Source of the DNA: Gadus chalcogrammus | Lineage: Eukaryota > Chordata > Actinopteri > Gadiformes > Gadidae | Assembly: GCF_026213295.1 (NCBI RefSeq) | Contig: NC_079415.1 | Span: 27,522,845-27,586,844 of the forward strand | Direction of reading: 5' to 3' | DNA length: 64,000 nucleotides | Shown: in pieces, positions 12,799 through 24,276 of the stretch | How positions within the stretch are numbered: the stretch's first letter is position 1 | Layout of the letters: the number at the start of each line of letters is the position of its first letter | Notes under the pieces: generated by a model | What the model saw: the letters and a program-made list of their open reading frames with translations, nothing else | The model's database searches: none | Told to the model about the DNA's origin: nothing | Position numbers and translations under genes: made by a program

Positions 12799-14395
12799 GT
12801 TCCGAATACCCCTATGTATTTTGTGACATTTGTTCTGTCAGGCAGACTGCATTGCGCCCTTACCTCTAGGTGGGGTCCTTTTCCCATTTACTCATCCCAC
12901 CGGCTGTCGGTATTGCCGATTTCCGAGGCGGTCGTCATGGAGCCCCCTGGCCGATTGCGTCCATCCGGCAGAATAAGCCTACCGAGTCCGATTATGCTTG
13001 ACACCCACATTGCTGCTCGCAGCTATATTTGTCAAGCAACTATGTTGCGAGACAACCTATTGTTATTGTACGAATTCTTATTATTATTGGGTGTCAAGCA
13101 ACTATGTTGCGAGACAACCTATTGTTATTGTACGAATTCTTATTATTGGGTGTCAAGCAACTATGTTGCGAGACAACCTATTGTTATTGTACGAATTCTT
13201 ATTATTGGGTGTCAAGCAACTATGTTGCGAGACAACCTATTGTTATTGTACGAATTCTTATTGGGTGTCAAGCAACTATGTTGCGAGACAACCTATTGTT
13301 ATTGTACGAATTCTTATTATTATTGGGTGTCAAGCAACTATGTTGCGAGACAACCTATTGTTATTGTACGAATTCTTATTATTATTATTATTATTATGCT
13401 GCCATTGGAGTCAATGGCAGCCCATAGAACCGCTTGGCGAAAAGTTGTGAAATTTGGCACACTTGTTCAGGACTGCCCCATTAGCCCATTAAGCCAATCT
13501 AAGGTCGCTAGCCCAACAGCTCTAGCGCCACCAACAGGTCAAAGTTGGGCATGCATTCATGTTCATAACTTTTGACCTATTCGACCAATTTTCACAAACC
13601 AGGTATCATTGGATTCCTTGAACCAAGCCCAGTTCAACAAACCCTATGACGTCATTGCGCCATGACGTAAATGTCCGCCATCTTGGTTTATGTCAAAAAC
13701 CTTCAAAATGCTACTCCTATCACAAATCTTGTCCAATCATCTTGAAACTTGGCACACATGATCTTCTGGCCATCCTTGATGAAAAACATCGAATAGATTT
13801 GTCAAATTCAAAACCGTTTGCCCGCTAAAGCCAATCAAATTTGGCGGCGAAGCCGCCAAACAGGAAGTGAGACGATTTCTCAGCATCCCTTTGACATATC
13901 ATAACCAGACTTGGTATATAGACCCATGGCCTCATAAAGGTGACACTGATTTAATTTGGTGACCTTTGACCTGTAGGGGGCGCTGTTATTAATGTCCATG
14001 TGTTTTGACCTCTTTCTCTTCACATGAGTACATTTACAACTTATTTCAATGTCTGGTGATACTATCAGACCTCCCCGTATAGCTAGTATATTATAACTTG
14101 CACAAATATCTGCGACAGCCAATGATATTCAACCGCGAAGCCGCCAAACTGGAAAAACGCCAATATCTCAGTATCCCTTGGACAAATCATAACCAAACTT
14201 GATACATAGACCCATAACATCATTATGGGGACACTCAATGAATTTGGTGACCATTGACCTCTAGGGGGCGCTATAATTAATGAAGACGTGTTTTAACTCC
14301 TCTCTCTTCACATGAGTACATTTCAAACTTATTATCAATGTTTAATGATACTGTCAGACCTCCCCATATATCTTGTAAATTATTTTGTTGATATT
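12799..14395 (+). repeat. Array unit 7, short type with expanded minisatellite
   Basis: Basic length would be about 1.26 kb; the rest is six copies of the TTA-ended minisatellite at 13031-13390. CTCF-like cores at 13970-13984 and 14258-14272; minus-oriented site at 13523-13541. Confidence 0.88.
13031..13390 (+). repeat. Six-copy composite minisatellite with embedded TTA run
   Basis: GTCAAGCAACTATGTTGC starts at 13031, 13093, 13152, 13211, 13267 and 13329, so spacings are 62, 59, 59, 56 and 62. All differences are multiples of three because each copy ends in a TTA run of variable length while the roughly 48-bp body is invariant. The body contains GCAAC-TAT-GTTGC and GTTG-CGAGA-CAAC, small hairpins. 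Elsewhere in the array the number of copies is 0, 1 or at least 3. Confidence 0.95.
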
Positions 14396-14680
14396 GTTCC
14401 GAATACCCCTATGTATTTGTGACATTTGTTCTGTCAGGCAGACTGCATTGCCCCCTTACCTCTAGGTGGGGTCCTTTTCCCATTTACTCATCCCACCGGC
14501 TGTCGGTATTGCCGATTTCCGAGGCGGTCGTCATGTAGCCCCCTGGCCGATTGCGTCCATCCGGCAGAATAAGCCTACCGAGTCCGATTATGCTTGACAC
14601 CCACATTGCTGCTCGCAGCTATATTTATTGGGTGTCAAGCAACTTTGTTGCGAGACAACCTATTGTTATTGTACGAATTC

Positions 14681-14713
<33 letters not shown>

Positions 14714-16114
14714 GCTGCCATTGGAGTCAATGGTAGCCCATAGAACCGCTTGGCGAAAAGTTGTGAAATTTGGCACACTGGTTCAGGACTGCCCCATTAG
14801 CCCATTAAGCCAATCTCAGGTCGCTAGCCCAACAGCTCTAGCGCCACCAACAGGTCAAAGTTGGGCATGCATTCATGTTCATAACTTTCGACCTATTCGA
14901 CCAATATTCACAAACCAGGTATCATTGGATTCCTTGAACCAAGCCCAGTTCAACACACCCTATGACGTCATTGTGCCATGACGTATATTTCCGCCATCTT
15001 GGTTTATGTCAAAAACCTTCAAAATGCTACTTCTATCACAAATCTTGTCCAATCATCTCGAACTTGGCACACATGATCTTCTGGCCATGCTTGATAAAAA
15101 ACATCGAATAGATTTGTCAAATTCAAAATCGTTTGTCCGCTAAAGCCAATCAAATTTGACCGCCAAGTTGCCAAACCGGAAGTAAGCCCATATCTCAGAA
15201 GCCCTTTGACCTATCATAACCAACCTTGGTAGAGAGACCCATGACCGCATCACGGTGACACTGAATGAATTTGGTGACCCTTGACCTCTAGGTGGCGCTG
15301 TTATTAATGTCGATGTGTTTTGACTCCTCTCTCTTCACATGAGTACATTTAAAACTTATTTTCAATGTCTGGTGATACTATCAGACCTCCCCATATAGCT
15401 CATATATTACGTCTTGCAGAAATATCCGCGACAGCCAATGATATTCGAGCGCGAAGCCGGAAAACCGGAAACACGCCAATATCTCAGCAGCCCTTTGACA
15501 TATCATAACTAAACTTGATACATAGACCCATAACATCATCATGGGGACACTCAATGAATTTGGTGACCATTGACCTCTAGGGGGCGCTATAATTAATGAA
15601 GACGTGTTTTAACTCCTCTCTCTTCACAAGAGTACATTTCAAACTTATTTTCAATGTCTGATGATACTGTCAGACCTCCCCATATAGCTTACAAATTATT
15701 TCTCATGGCAACCTCAGAACTTGGCCACCATGTTGAAAGTTGTCAAAATCAGTTGTAAATTTCCACAGGCCACAAATAATGTCCCATCTTCATAAAACTT
15801 TGCATATATGAACTTCAGACCAAGCTGAATAAATGTGTTAAACAGATTTCTCAAATTCAAAACCGTTTGGCCGTGACAGGCAATCAAACGTGACGGCGCT
15901 CATAAATGGGTAGACACTGCACTCGTGTGGCGCTCATTAATGGTAGACACTGCACTCGTGTGGCGACATGCGGTACTTAATGTATAATGCAACAATGACT
16001 ATATTTACCATTCCTCCCACTTACGATATAAACTGCAATTCCCACTGGATCGATGCTTCACGAACCACCTCCAGAACGGATGCTTGTTTACATTGTGTCT
16101 CTTTTAGGGATATT
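14396..16114 (+). repeat. Array unit 8, long type
   Basis: One minisatellite copy followed by a long TTA run near 14630-14715. CTCF-like cores at 15285-15299 and 15574-15588; minus-oriented site at 14839-14857. The tail holds a short direct duplication of GTAGACACTGCACTCGTGTG near 15905-15965. Confidence 0.88.
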
Positions 16115-17356
16115 GTTTCGAATACCCCTATGTATTTGTGACATTTGTTCTGTCAGGCAGACTGTATTGCCCCCTTACCTCTAGGTGGGGTCATTTTCCC
16201 ACATAATGCTCATCCCACCGGCTGTCGGAATTGCCGATTTCCGAGACGGTCGTCATGTAGCCCCCTTGCCGATTACGTCCATCCGGCAGAATTAGCCTAC
16301 CGAGTCCCATTACGCTTGACACCCACATTGCTGCTCGCAGCTATATTTTTATTATTATGCTGCCATTGGAGTCAATGGCAGCCCATAGAACCGCTTGGCG
16401 AAAAGTTGTGAAATTTGGCACACTTGTTCAGGACTGCCCCATTAGCCCATTAAGCCAATCTAAGGTCGCTAGCCCAACAGCTCTAGCGCCACCAACAGGT
16501 CAAAGTTGGGCATGCATTCATGTTCATAACTTTTGACCTATTCGACCAATTTTCACAAACCAGGTATCATTGGATTCCTTGAACCAAGCCCAGTTCAACA
16601 AACCCTATGACGTCATTGCGCCATGACGTAAATGTCCGCCATCTTGGTTTATGTCAAAAACCTTCAAAATGCTACTCCTATCACAAATCTTGTCCAATCA
16701 TCTTGAAACTTGGCACACATGATCTTCTGGCCATCCTTGATGAAAAACATCGAATAGATTTGTCAAATTCAAAACCGTTTGCCCGCTAAAGCCAATCAAA
16801 TTTGGCGGCGAAGCCGCCAAACAGGAAGTGAGCCGATTTCTCAGCATCCCTTTGACATATCATAACCACACTTGGTATATAGACCCATGGCCTCATAAAG
16901 GTGACACTGATTTAATTTGGTGACCTTTGACCTGTAGGGGGCGCTGTTATTAATGTCCATGTGTTTTGACCTCTTTCTCTTCACATGAGTACATTTACAA
17001 CTTATTTTCAATGTCTGGTGATACTATCAGACCTCCCCGTATAGCTAGTATATTATAACTTGCACAAATATCCGCGACAGCCAATGATATTCAACCGCGA
17101 AGCCGCCAAACTGGAAAAACGCCAATATCTCAGTATCCCTTGGACAAATCATAACCGAACTTGATACATAGACCCATAACATCATTATGGGGACACTCAA
17201 TGAATTTGGTGACCATTGACCTCTAGGGGCGCTATAATTAATGAAGACGTGTTTTAACTCCTCTCTCTTCACATGAGTACATTTCAAACTTATTATCAAT
17301 GTTTAATGATACTGTCAGACCTCCCCATATATCTTGTAAATTATTTTGTTGATATT
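16115..17356 (+). repeat. Array unit 9, short type
   Basis: Shares marker variants with unit 5 (CACATAATGC and ACTGTATTG). No minisatellite copy. CTCF-like cores at 16931-16945 and 17220-17233 (one G short); minus-oriented site at 16484-16502. Confidence 0.88.
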
Positions 17357-18915
17357 GTTCCGAATACCCCTATGTATTTGTGACATTTGTTCTGTCAGGC
17401 AGACTGCATTGCCCCCTTACCTCTAGGTGGGGTCCTTTTCCCATTTACTCATCCCACCGGCTGTCGGTATTGCCGATTTCCGAGGCGGTCGTCATGTAGC
17501 CCCCTGGCCGATTGCGTCCATCCGGCAGAATAAGCCTACCGAGTCCGATTATGCTTGACACCCACATTGCTGCTCGCAGCTATATTTATTATTATTATCC
17601 TTCAATGGGAGTCAATGGCAGCCCATAGAACCGCTTGGCGAAAAGTTGTGAAATTTGGCACACTGGTTCAAGACAGCCCCATTAGCCCATTAACCCAATC
17701 TCAGGTCGCTAGCCCAAAAGCTCTAGCGCCACCAACAGGTCAAAGTTGGACATGCATTCATGTTCATAACTTTTGACCCATTCGACCAATATTCACAAAC
17801 CAGGTATCAATGGATTCCTTGAAACAAGCCCAGTTCAACACACCCTATGACCTCATTGCGCCATGACGTATATTTCCGCCATCTTGGTTTATGTCAAAAA
17901 CCATCAAAATGCTACTTCTATCACAAATCTTGTCCAATCATCTCGGAACTTGGCGCACATGATCTTCTGGCCATCTTTGATAAAAAACATTGAATAGATT
18001 TGTCATATTCAAAACCGTTTGCCCGCTAAAGCCAGTCAAATTTGGCGGCAAAGCCGCCAAACAGGAAGTGAGCCAATTTCTCAGCATCCCTTTGACATAT
18101 CATAACCAGGCTTGGTATATAGACCAATGGCCTCATAAAGGTGACACTGATTGAATTTGGTGACCTTTGACCTCTAGGGGGCGCTGTTATTAATGTCGAT
18201 GTGTTTTGACTCCTTTCACTTCACATGAGTATATTTAAAACTTATTTTCAATGTCTGGTGATACTATTAGACCTATCAGTATAGCTAGTGTATTATTTCT
18301 TGCAGAAATATCCGCGACAGCCAATGATATTCGACCGCGAAGCCGCCAAACCGGAAACACGCCAATATATCAGCAGCCATTTGACATATCATAACCAAAC
18401 TTGATACATAGACCCATGGCCTCATTAAGGTGACACTCAATGAATTTGGACTCTCTTCACATGAGTACATTTCAAACTTATTTTTAACGTCTGAGGATAC
18501 TGCCAGACCTCCTTATATAGCTTATGAATCATTTCTCATTGCAACATCAGAACTTGGCCGCCATGTTGAAAGTTGTCAAAATCAGTTGAAAATTTCCTAA
18601 GGCCACAAATTATGTCCAATCTTCATGGAACTTGGCATATATGTTCTTCAGACCAAGCTGAACAAAGGTATCAAACAGCTTTCTCAAATTCAAAACCGTT
18701 TGGCCGTGACAGCCAATCAAACTTGACGGCGCTCATTAATGGGTAGACACTGCACTCGTGTGGCGACATGCGGTACTTAATGCATAATGCAACAATGACT
18801 CTATCAACCATTCCGCCCGCTTACGATATAAACTGCAATACCCACTGGATTAGATGCTTCACGAACCACCTCCAGAACGGATACTTGTTTACATTGTGTC
18901 TCTTTTAGAGATATT
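17357..18915 (+). repeat. Array unit 10, long type with one deleted CTCF-like site
   Basis: One good CTCF-like core at 18171-18185. The second subrepeat has lost its site: 'GAATTTGG' is joined directly to 'ACTCTCTTCACATGAG' near 18445. Long tail present. Minus-oriented site at 17724-17742. Confidence 0.87.
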
Positions 18916-20154
18916 GTTCCGAATACCCCTATGTATTTGTGACATTTGTTCTGTCAGGCAGACTGCATTGCCCCCTTACCTCTAGGTGGGGTCCTTTTCC
19001 CATTTACTCATCCCACCGGCTGTCGGTATTGCCGATTTCCGAGGCGGTCGTCATGTAGCCCCCTGGCCGATTGCGTCCATCCGGCAGAATAAGCCTACCG
19101 AGTCCGATTATGCTTGACACCCACATTGCTGCTCGCAGCTATATTTATTATTATTATCCTTCAATGGGAGTCAATGGCAGCCCATAGAACCGCTTGGCGA
19201 AAAGTTGTGAAATTTGGCACACTTGTTCAGGACTGCCCCATTAGCCCATTAAGCCAATCTAAGGTCGCTAGCCCAACAGCTCTAGCGCCACCAACAGGTC
19301 AAAGTTGGGCATGCATTCATGTTCATAACTTTTGACCTATTCGACCAATTTTCACAAACCAGGTATCATTGGATTCCTTGAACCAAGCCCAGTTCAACAA
19401 ACCCTATGACGTCATTGCGCCATGACGTATATGTCCGCCATCTTGGTTTATGTCAAAAACCTTCAAAATGCTACTCCTATCACAAATCTTGTCCAATCAT
19501 CTTGAAACTTGGCACACATGATCTTCTGGCCATCCTTGATGAAAAACATCGAATAGATTTGTCAAATTCAAAACCGTTTGCCCGCTAAAGCCAATCAAAT
19601 TTGGCGGCAAAGCCGCCAAACAGGAAGTGAGCCGATTTCTCAGCATCCCTTTGACATATCATAACCAGACTTGGTATATAGACCCATGGCCTCTAAAGGT
19701 GACACTGATTTAATTTGGTGACCTTTGACCTGTAGGGGCGCTGTTATTAATGTCCATGTGTTTTGACCTCTTTCCCTTCACATGAGTACATTTACAACTT
19801 ATTTTCAATGTCTGGTGATACTATCAGACCTCCCCGTATAGCTAGTATATTATAACTTGCACAAATATCCGCGACAGCCAATGATATTCAACCGCGAAGC
19901 CGCCAAACTGGAAAAACGCCAATATCTCAGTATCCCTTGGACAAATCATAACCAAACTTGATACCTAGACCCATAACATCATTATGGGGACACTCAATGA
20001 ATTTGGTGACCATTGACCTCTAGGGGGCGCTATAATTAATGAAGACGTGTTTTAACTCCTCTCTCTTCACATGAGTACATTTCAAACTTATTATCAATGT
20101 TTAATGATACTGTCAGACCTCCCCATATATCTTGTAAATTATTTTGTTGATATT
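18916..20154 (+). repeat. Array unit 11, short type
   Basis: CTCF-like cores at 19729-19742 (one G short) and 20017-20031; minus-oriented site at 19283-19301. No minisatellite copy, only a TTA run. Confidence 0.88.
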
Positions 20155-21816
20155 GTTCCGAATACCCCTATGTATTTGTGACATTTGTTCTGTCAGGCAG
20201 ACTGCATTGCCCCCTTACCTCTAGGTGGGGTCCTTTTCCCATTTACTCATCCCACCGGCTGTCGGTATTGCCGATTTCCGAGGCGGTCGTCATGTAGCCC
20301 CCTGGCCGATTGCGTCCATCCGGCAGAATAAGCCTACCGAGTCCGATTATGCTTGACACCCACATTGCTGCTCGCAGCTATATTTGGGTGTCAAGCAACT
20401 ATGTTGCGAGACAACCTATTGTTATTGTACGAATTCTTAATTATTATTATTATTATGCTGCCATTGGAGTCAATGGCAGCCCATAGAACCGCTTGGCGAA
20501 AAGTTGTGAAATTTGGCACACTGTTCAGGACTGCCCCATTAGCCCATTAAGCCAATCTAGGTCGCTAGCCCAACAGCTCTAGCGCCACCAACAGGTCAAA
20601 GTTGGGCATGCATTCATGTTCATAACTTTTGACCTATTCGACCAAATTTCACAAACCAGGTATCATTGGATTCCTTGAACCAAGCCCAGTTCAACACACC
20701 CTATGACGTCATTGTGCCATGACGTATATTTCCGCCATCTTGGTTTATGTCAAAAACCTTCAAAATGCTACTTCTATCACAAATCTTGTCCAATCATCTC
20801 GAATCTTGGCACACATGATCTTCTGGCCATGCTTGATAAAAAACATCGAATAGATTTGTCAAATTCAAAACCGTTTGTCCGCTAAAGCCAATCAAATTTA
20901 ACCGCCAAGTTGCCAAACCGGAAGTAAGCCCATATCTCAGAAGCCCTTTGACCTATCATAACCAACCTTGGTAGAGAGACCCATGACCGCATCACGGTGA
21001 CACTGAATGAATTTGGTGACCCTTGACCTCTAGGTGGCGCTGTTATTAATGTCGATGTGTTTTGACTCCTCTCTCTTCACATGAGTACATTTAAAACTTA
21101 TTTTCAATGTCTGGTGATACATCAGACCTCCCCATATAGCTCATATATTACGTCTTGCAGAAATATCCGCGACAGCCAATGATATTCGAGCGCGAAGCCG
21201 GAAAACCGGAAACACGCCAAATCTCTGCAGCCCTTTGACACATCATAACCAAACTTGATACATTGACCCATAACATAATCATGGGGACACTCAAAGAATT
21301 TGGTGACCATTGACCGCTAGGGGGCGCTATAATTAATGAAGACGTGTTTTAACTCCTCTCTTCACATGAGTACATTTCAAACTTATTTTCAATGTCTGAT
21401 GATACTGTCAGACCTACTCATATAGCTTATAAATTATTTCTCATTGCAACATCAGAACTTGGCCGCCATGTTGAAAGTTGTCAAAATCAGTTGTAAATTC
21501 CCACAGGCCACAAATTATGTCCAATCTTCATGAAACTCTGCATATATGATCTTCAGACCAAGCTGAACTAATGTGTTAAACAGCTTTCTCTAATTCAAAA
21601 CCGTTTGGCCGTGACAGCCAATCAAACTTGACGGCGCTCATTAATGGTTAGACACTGCACTCGTGTTACGACAAGCGGTACTTAATGTATAATGCAACAA
21701 TGACTATTACCATTCCGCCCACCTACAATATAAACTGCAATTCCCACTGGATTAGATGCTTCACGAACCACCTCCAGAACGGATGCTTGTTTACATTGTG
21801 TCTCTTTTAGGATATT
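20155..21816 (+). repeat. Array unit 12, long type
   Basis: CTCF-like cores at 21027-21041 and 21314-21328 (CCGCTAG variant); minus-oriented site at 20580-20598. One minisatellite copy near 20390-20450. Several one-base differences from sister units break the spurious reading frames, as expected for noncoding DNA. Confidence 0.88.
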
Positions 21817-22236
21817 GTTCCGAATACCCCTATGTATTTGTGACATTTGTTCTGTCAGGCAGACTGTATTGCGCCCTTACCTCTAGGTGGGGTCCTTTTC
21901 CCATTTCTCATCCCACCGGCTGTCGGTATTGCCGATTTCCGAGACGGTCGTCATGTAGCCCCCTGGCCGATTACGTCCATCCGGCAGAATTAGCCTACCG
22001 AGTCCGATTATGCTTGACACCCACATTGCTGCTCGCAGCTATATTTGGGTGTCAAGCAACTATGTTGCGAGACAACCTATTGTTATTGTACGAATTCTTA
22101 TTATTATTGGGTGTCAAGCAACTATGTTGCGAGACAACCTATTGTTATTGTACGAATTCTTATTATTATTGGGTGTCAAGCAACTATGTTGCGAGACAAC
22201 CTATTGTTATTGTACGAATTCTTATTATTATTATTG
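21817..22236 (+). repeat. Array unit 13, cut by assembly gap
   Basis: Only the 5' block and at least three minisatellite copies (starts 22051, 22113 and 22175, spacing 62) are present before the Ns. Assembly broke inside the minisatellite, so both its copy number and the number of further units are unknown. Confidence 0.9.
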
Positions 22237-22336
22237 NNNNNNNNNNNNNNNNNNNNNNNNNNNNNNNNNNNNNNNNNNNNNNNNNNNNNNNNNNNNNNNN
22301 NNNNNNNNNNNNNNNNNNNNNNNNNNNNNNNNNNNN
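22237..22336. other. Assembly gap, 100 N
   Basis: Exactly 100 Ns, the conventional size for a gap of unknown length. Sequence on the right side has no similarity to the array, so the array edge is hidden in the gap. Confidence 0.99.
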
Positions 22337-22562
22337 TGGTAGTATGTTTACAAATTTATAAATTTAATACAATCTATCTATTTTTATATATGTACACAAT
22401 TTGATATGGGGTACATAAAAAAACAAAAAATCTTAAAGTTCCCCATCAATGAATAAATAAATTAATAAGATGAACAGATATTGATGTGAAAATATTGTTA
22501 TTTATTGTTATTTATTCCACCATTATGTTCCCTTACACGTATGTTCCCCATACGTGTTTAAA

Positions 22563-23035
22563 TTAATAGAGATGACCCCTGCGAAGGGGAAAATGAGTGG
22601 CCATATATCCTGTAACCACGGCCCTTTCATGGTTACCATGTTCATTAACATCTGCTGGCTGGGCAGGCTGAGGATAGATTCCGTCTAGAGTTGCAGCTTC
22701 TTCCAACCAGTTTACATGTTCCCTCTGAAGCTGGCAAAAATTGTGCAAAGCACAGCAGGTATGACAGTCGGTGTGAATGTGAAGTGAAAGTCACTACGTT
22801 TTAACAGAACACTCCACCTTGCCTTTAGAATTCCAAATGTATTTTCCACCCCAACCCGGAGCGAACTTAGATAAACATTGAAAGATTCCTGCTCTGGAGT
22901 TAGCAAATCATGGGGTAGCCTGAGCTTAGATGTCCTTTAACCAGCCACAGAAGGAGTGGATATGCAGGATCCCCAACAATGACTAGCCTGATGCTTTCTC
23001 CCTCGATGATTTTATAACCCTAAAATAGAAAGACG
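22563..23035 (-). pseudogene. Second Harbinger (HARBI1-like) transposase, C-terminal remnant
   Basis: Minus-strand pieces in order: RLVIVGDPAYPLLLWLVKG (about 23000-22940), SLRVGVENTFGILKARW with the catalytic Glu region (about 22860-22815), SDFHFTFTPTVI, LHNFCQLQREHVNWLEEA, ending RRGHLY then a stop near 22563. At least two one-base frameshifts separate the pieces. Its sequence differs from the transposase at 2.6-3.9 kb, so it is another Harbinger family. The N-terminal half is absent or beyond an intron; I found no terminal repeats. Confidence 0.75.
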
Positions 23036-23246
23036 GTATATCACAGACAAGTAGTCGTATAATATGCTTGTTAAACCTAAACCAAGTATCTCAAGTCGAG
23101 CTACAGGTGGTCATCGCACCACTGGGTTGCTTTGGCCCCTTTTGGGGTCTGTGGCTCATGGACTATGGCCTACTAGGCCTTAGTGTTTATGTCAAGGGAA
23201 GGCGATTGTTAATATGCCAAAGTAAATCCAGACACTCCTGAATGAA

Positions 23247-23292
23247 TTAAACATAGGGCCTAATCAGACAACGCAGTTATATGCTATAGACA
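23247..23292 (+). repeat. Fragment of the 192-bp repeat also found at 46.87 kb
   Basis: AATCAGACAACGCAGTTATA and the following TGCTATAGAC match the tandem repeat in abcc4 intron 9. The hAT element begins immediately after it. Confidence 0.6.
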
Positions 23293-23680
23293 AGGGGTTC
23301 TCAAAGTGCGGCCCGCGGGCCAATGGCGGCCTGCGGAATCATTCCTGGCGGCCCGCAATGACATACAGATATAAGTAAATAAAATAAAAAGTAAAAATAA
23401 ATTATTATTATATATATTTTTTTTATTATATCAATGTTAATTTAAACAAAATAAATAAATATAAGGAGAAAAGTCGACTCTCTAGCTTTCAATTAAATCC
23501 TTTTACATTTGTTAGTTTTAATCCGTACATTACTTTGAAAGGATGAACCGCAGTTTCGTGATTTAGACCTCACTTCACCTCACTCCCAGAGGTCCACGAC
23601 CACGGTGCAATGTTTTTTTTCACCACTGCGATGCTTACGGAGTTTCCCGCCTCAGTCACACCTTGACTGCAGCTGTGATA

Positions 23681-24276
23681 ATGGAGTCGGAGCGGGAGTC
23701 GGAGCGGGAGCCGGGCCCCTCGAGAAAGAAACGTAATTTTGGCAATGAGAAAAGGCGGTTTCAAGATAAGTGGACATACGCTTACTTTGCCGTACCTCAC
23801 GGGTCGGATAAAGTCATGTGCCTGATCTGCAAGCAGGTTAATGCAGTGCTGAAGGACTTCAACATAAAACGCCATTATGATACCAATCATAAAACCTACA
23901 AAAAATGTACCGGCGAGGACCGCACCGGTAAGCTTGAACAACTTGAAAGAGGCTACGCTGCACAGCAGTCAGTTTTCACAAATCTAACCAAATCCGGTGA
24001 AGCTGTAACACAGGCTAGTTACATTTTAGCTCAAGAAATAGCGTGCCGGAGCAAGCCCTTCAGTGACGGAGAATTTGTGCGAGACTGCATGTTGAAAGTG
24101 GCCGACATTGTATGCCCCGAGCAAAAAGCAAAGCTCTCTGTGTCGAATGACACAATTGCACGACGAATCGAAGATCTGGCAAACAATCTCAAGAGCAACT
24201 GGGACAACGTATGGAGGGACTAGGAAAGGTAGTTTTTTTCCATCGCACTGGATGAAAGCACAGACATTTCCGATAC
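23681..24276 (+). pseudogene. hAT transposase, N-terminal block
   Basis: Starts MESERESEREPGPSRKKR. A BED-type zinc finger is visible (C47, C50, H65, H70; ICKQVNAVLKDFNIKRHYD), then a helical region (SYILAQEIACRSKPFSDGEF) and the start of the RNase H-like core, IALDESTDISDT, with the first acidic motif. Two in-frame TAG codons (after VWRD and three codons later) precede that motif, so this copy is dead. Family: hAT transposases of the kind domesticated in GTF2IRD2 and ZBED genes. Confidence 0.88.

Larger units (their letters stand above)
1..22236. repeat. Tandem macrosatellite-like array, about 13 units
   Basis: The block GTTCCGAATACCCCTATGTA recurs at 1612, 6015, 7991, 10237, 11539, 12799, 14396, 16115 (one change), 17357, 18916, 20155 and 21817, and the window opens inside another copy. 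Each unit has the same order: a 5' block with 'GTCGTCATGTAGCC', an optional TTA-rich minisatellite, 'CCGCTTGGCGAAAAGTTGTG', a CRE palindrome TGACGTCA, CCGCCATCTTGG, then two or more diverged subrepeats of about 290 bp, each with CTCTAGGGGGCGCT followed by TTAATG. Short units (about 1.24-1.3 kb) end 'CTTGTAAATTATTTTGTTG'; long units add about 350 bp or more containing GGCCGCCATGTTG. Reading frames inside are short and not supported as genes. Whether the unit began as a transposon is unknown; I see no transposase, reverse transcriptase or terminal repeats. Confidence 0.93.

Noticed and set aside
13031..13390. CRISPR-like array of repeats with constant spacing
   Set aside because: The 'spacers' are only TTA runs and the context is eukaryotic satellite DNA.
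12748..13575. 275-residue frame in array unit 7
   Set aside because: It runs through the TTA-ended minisatellite and is broken by one-base differences in sister units; no protein family is recognisable.
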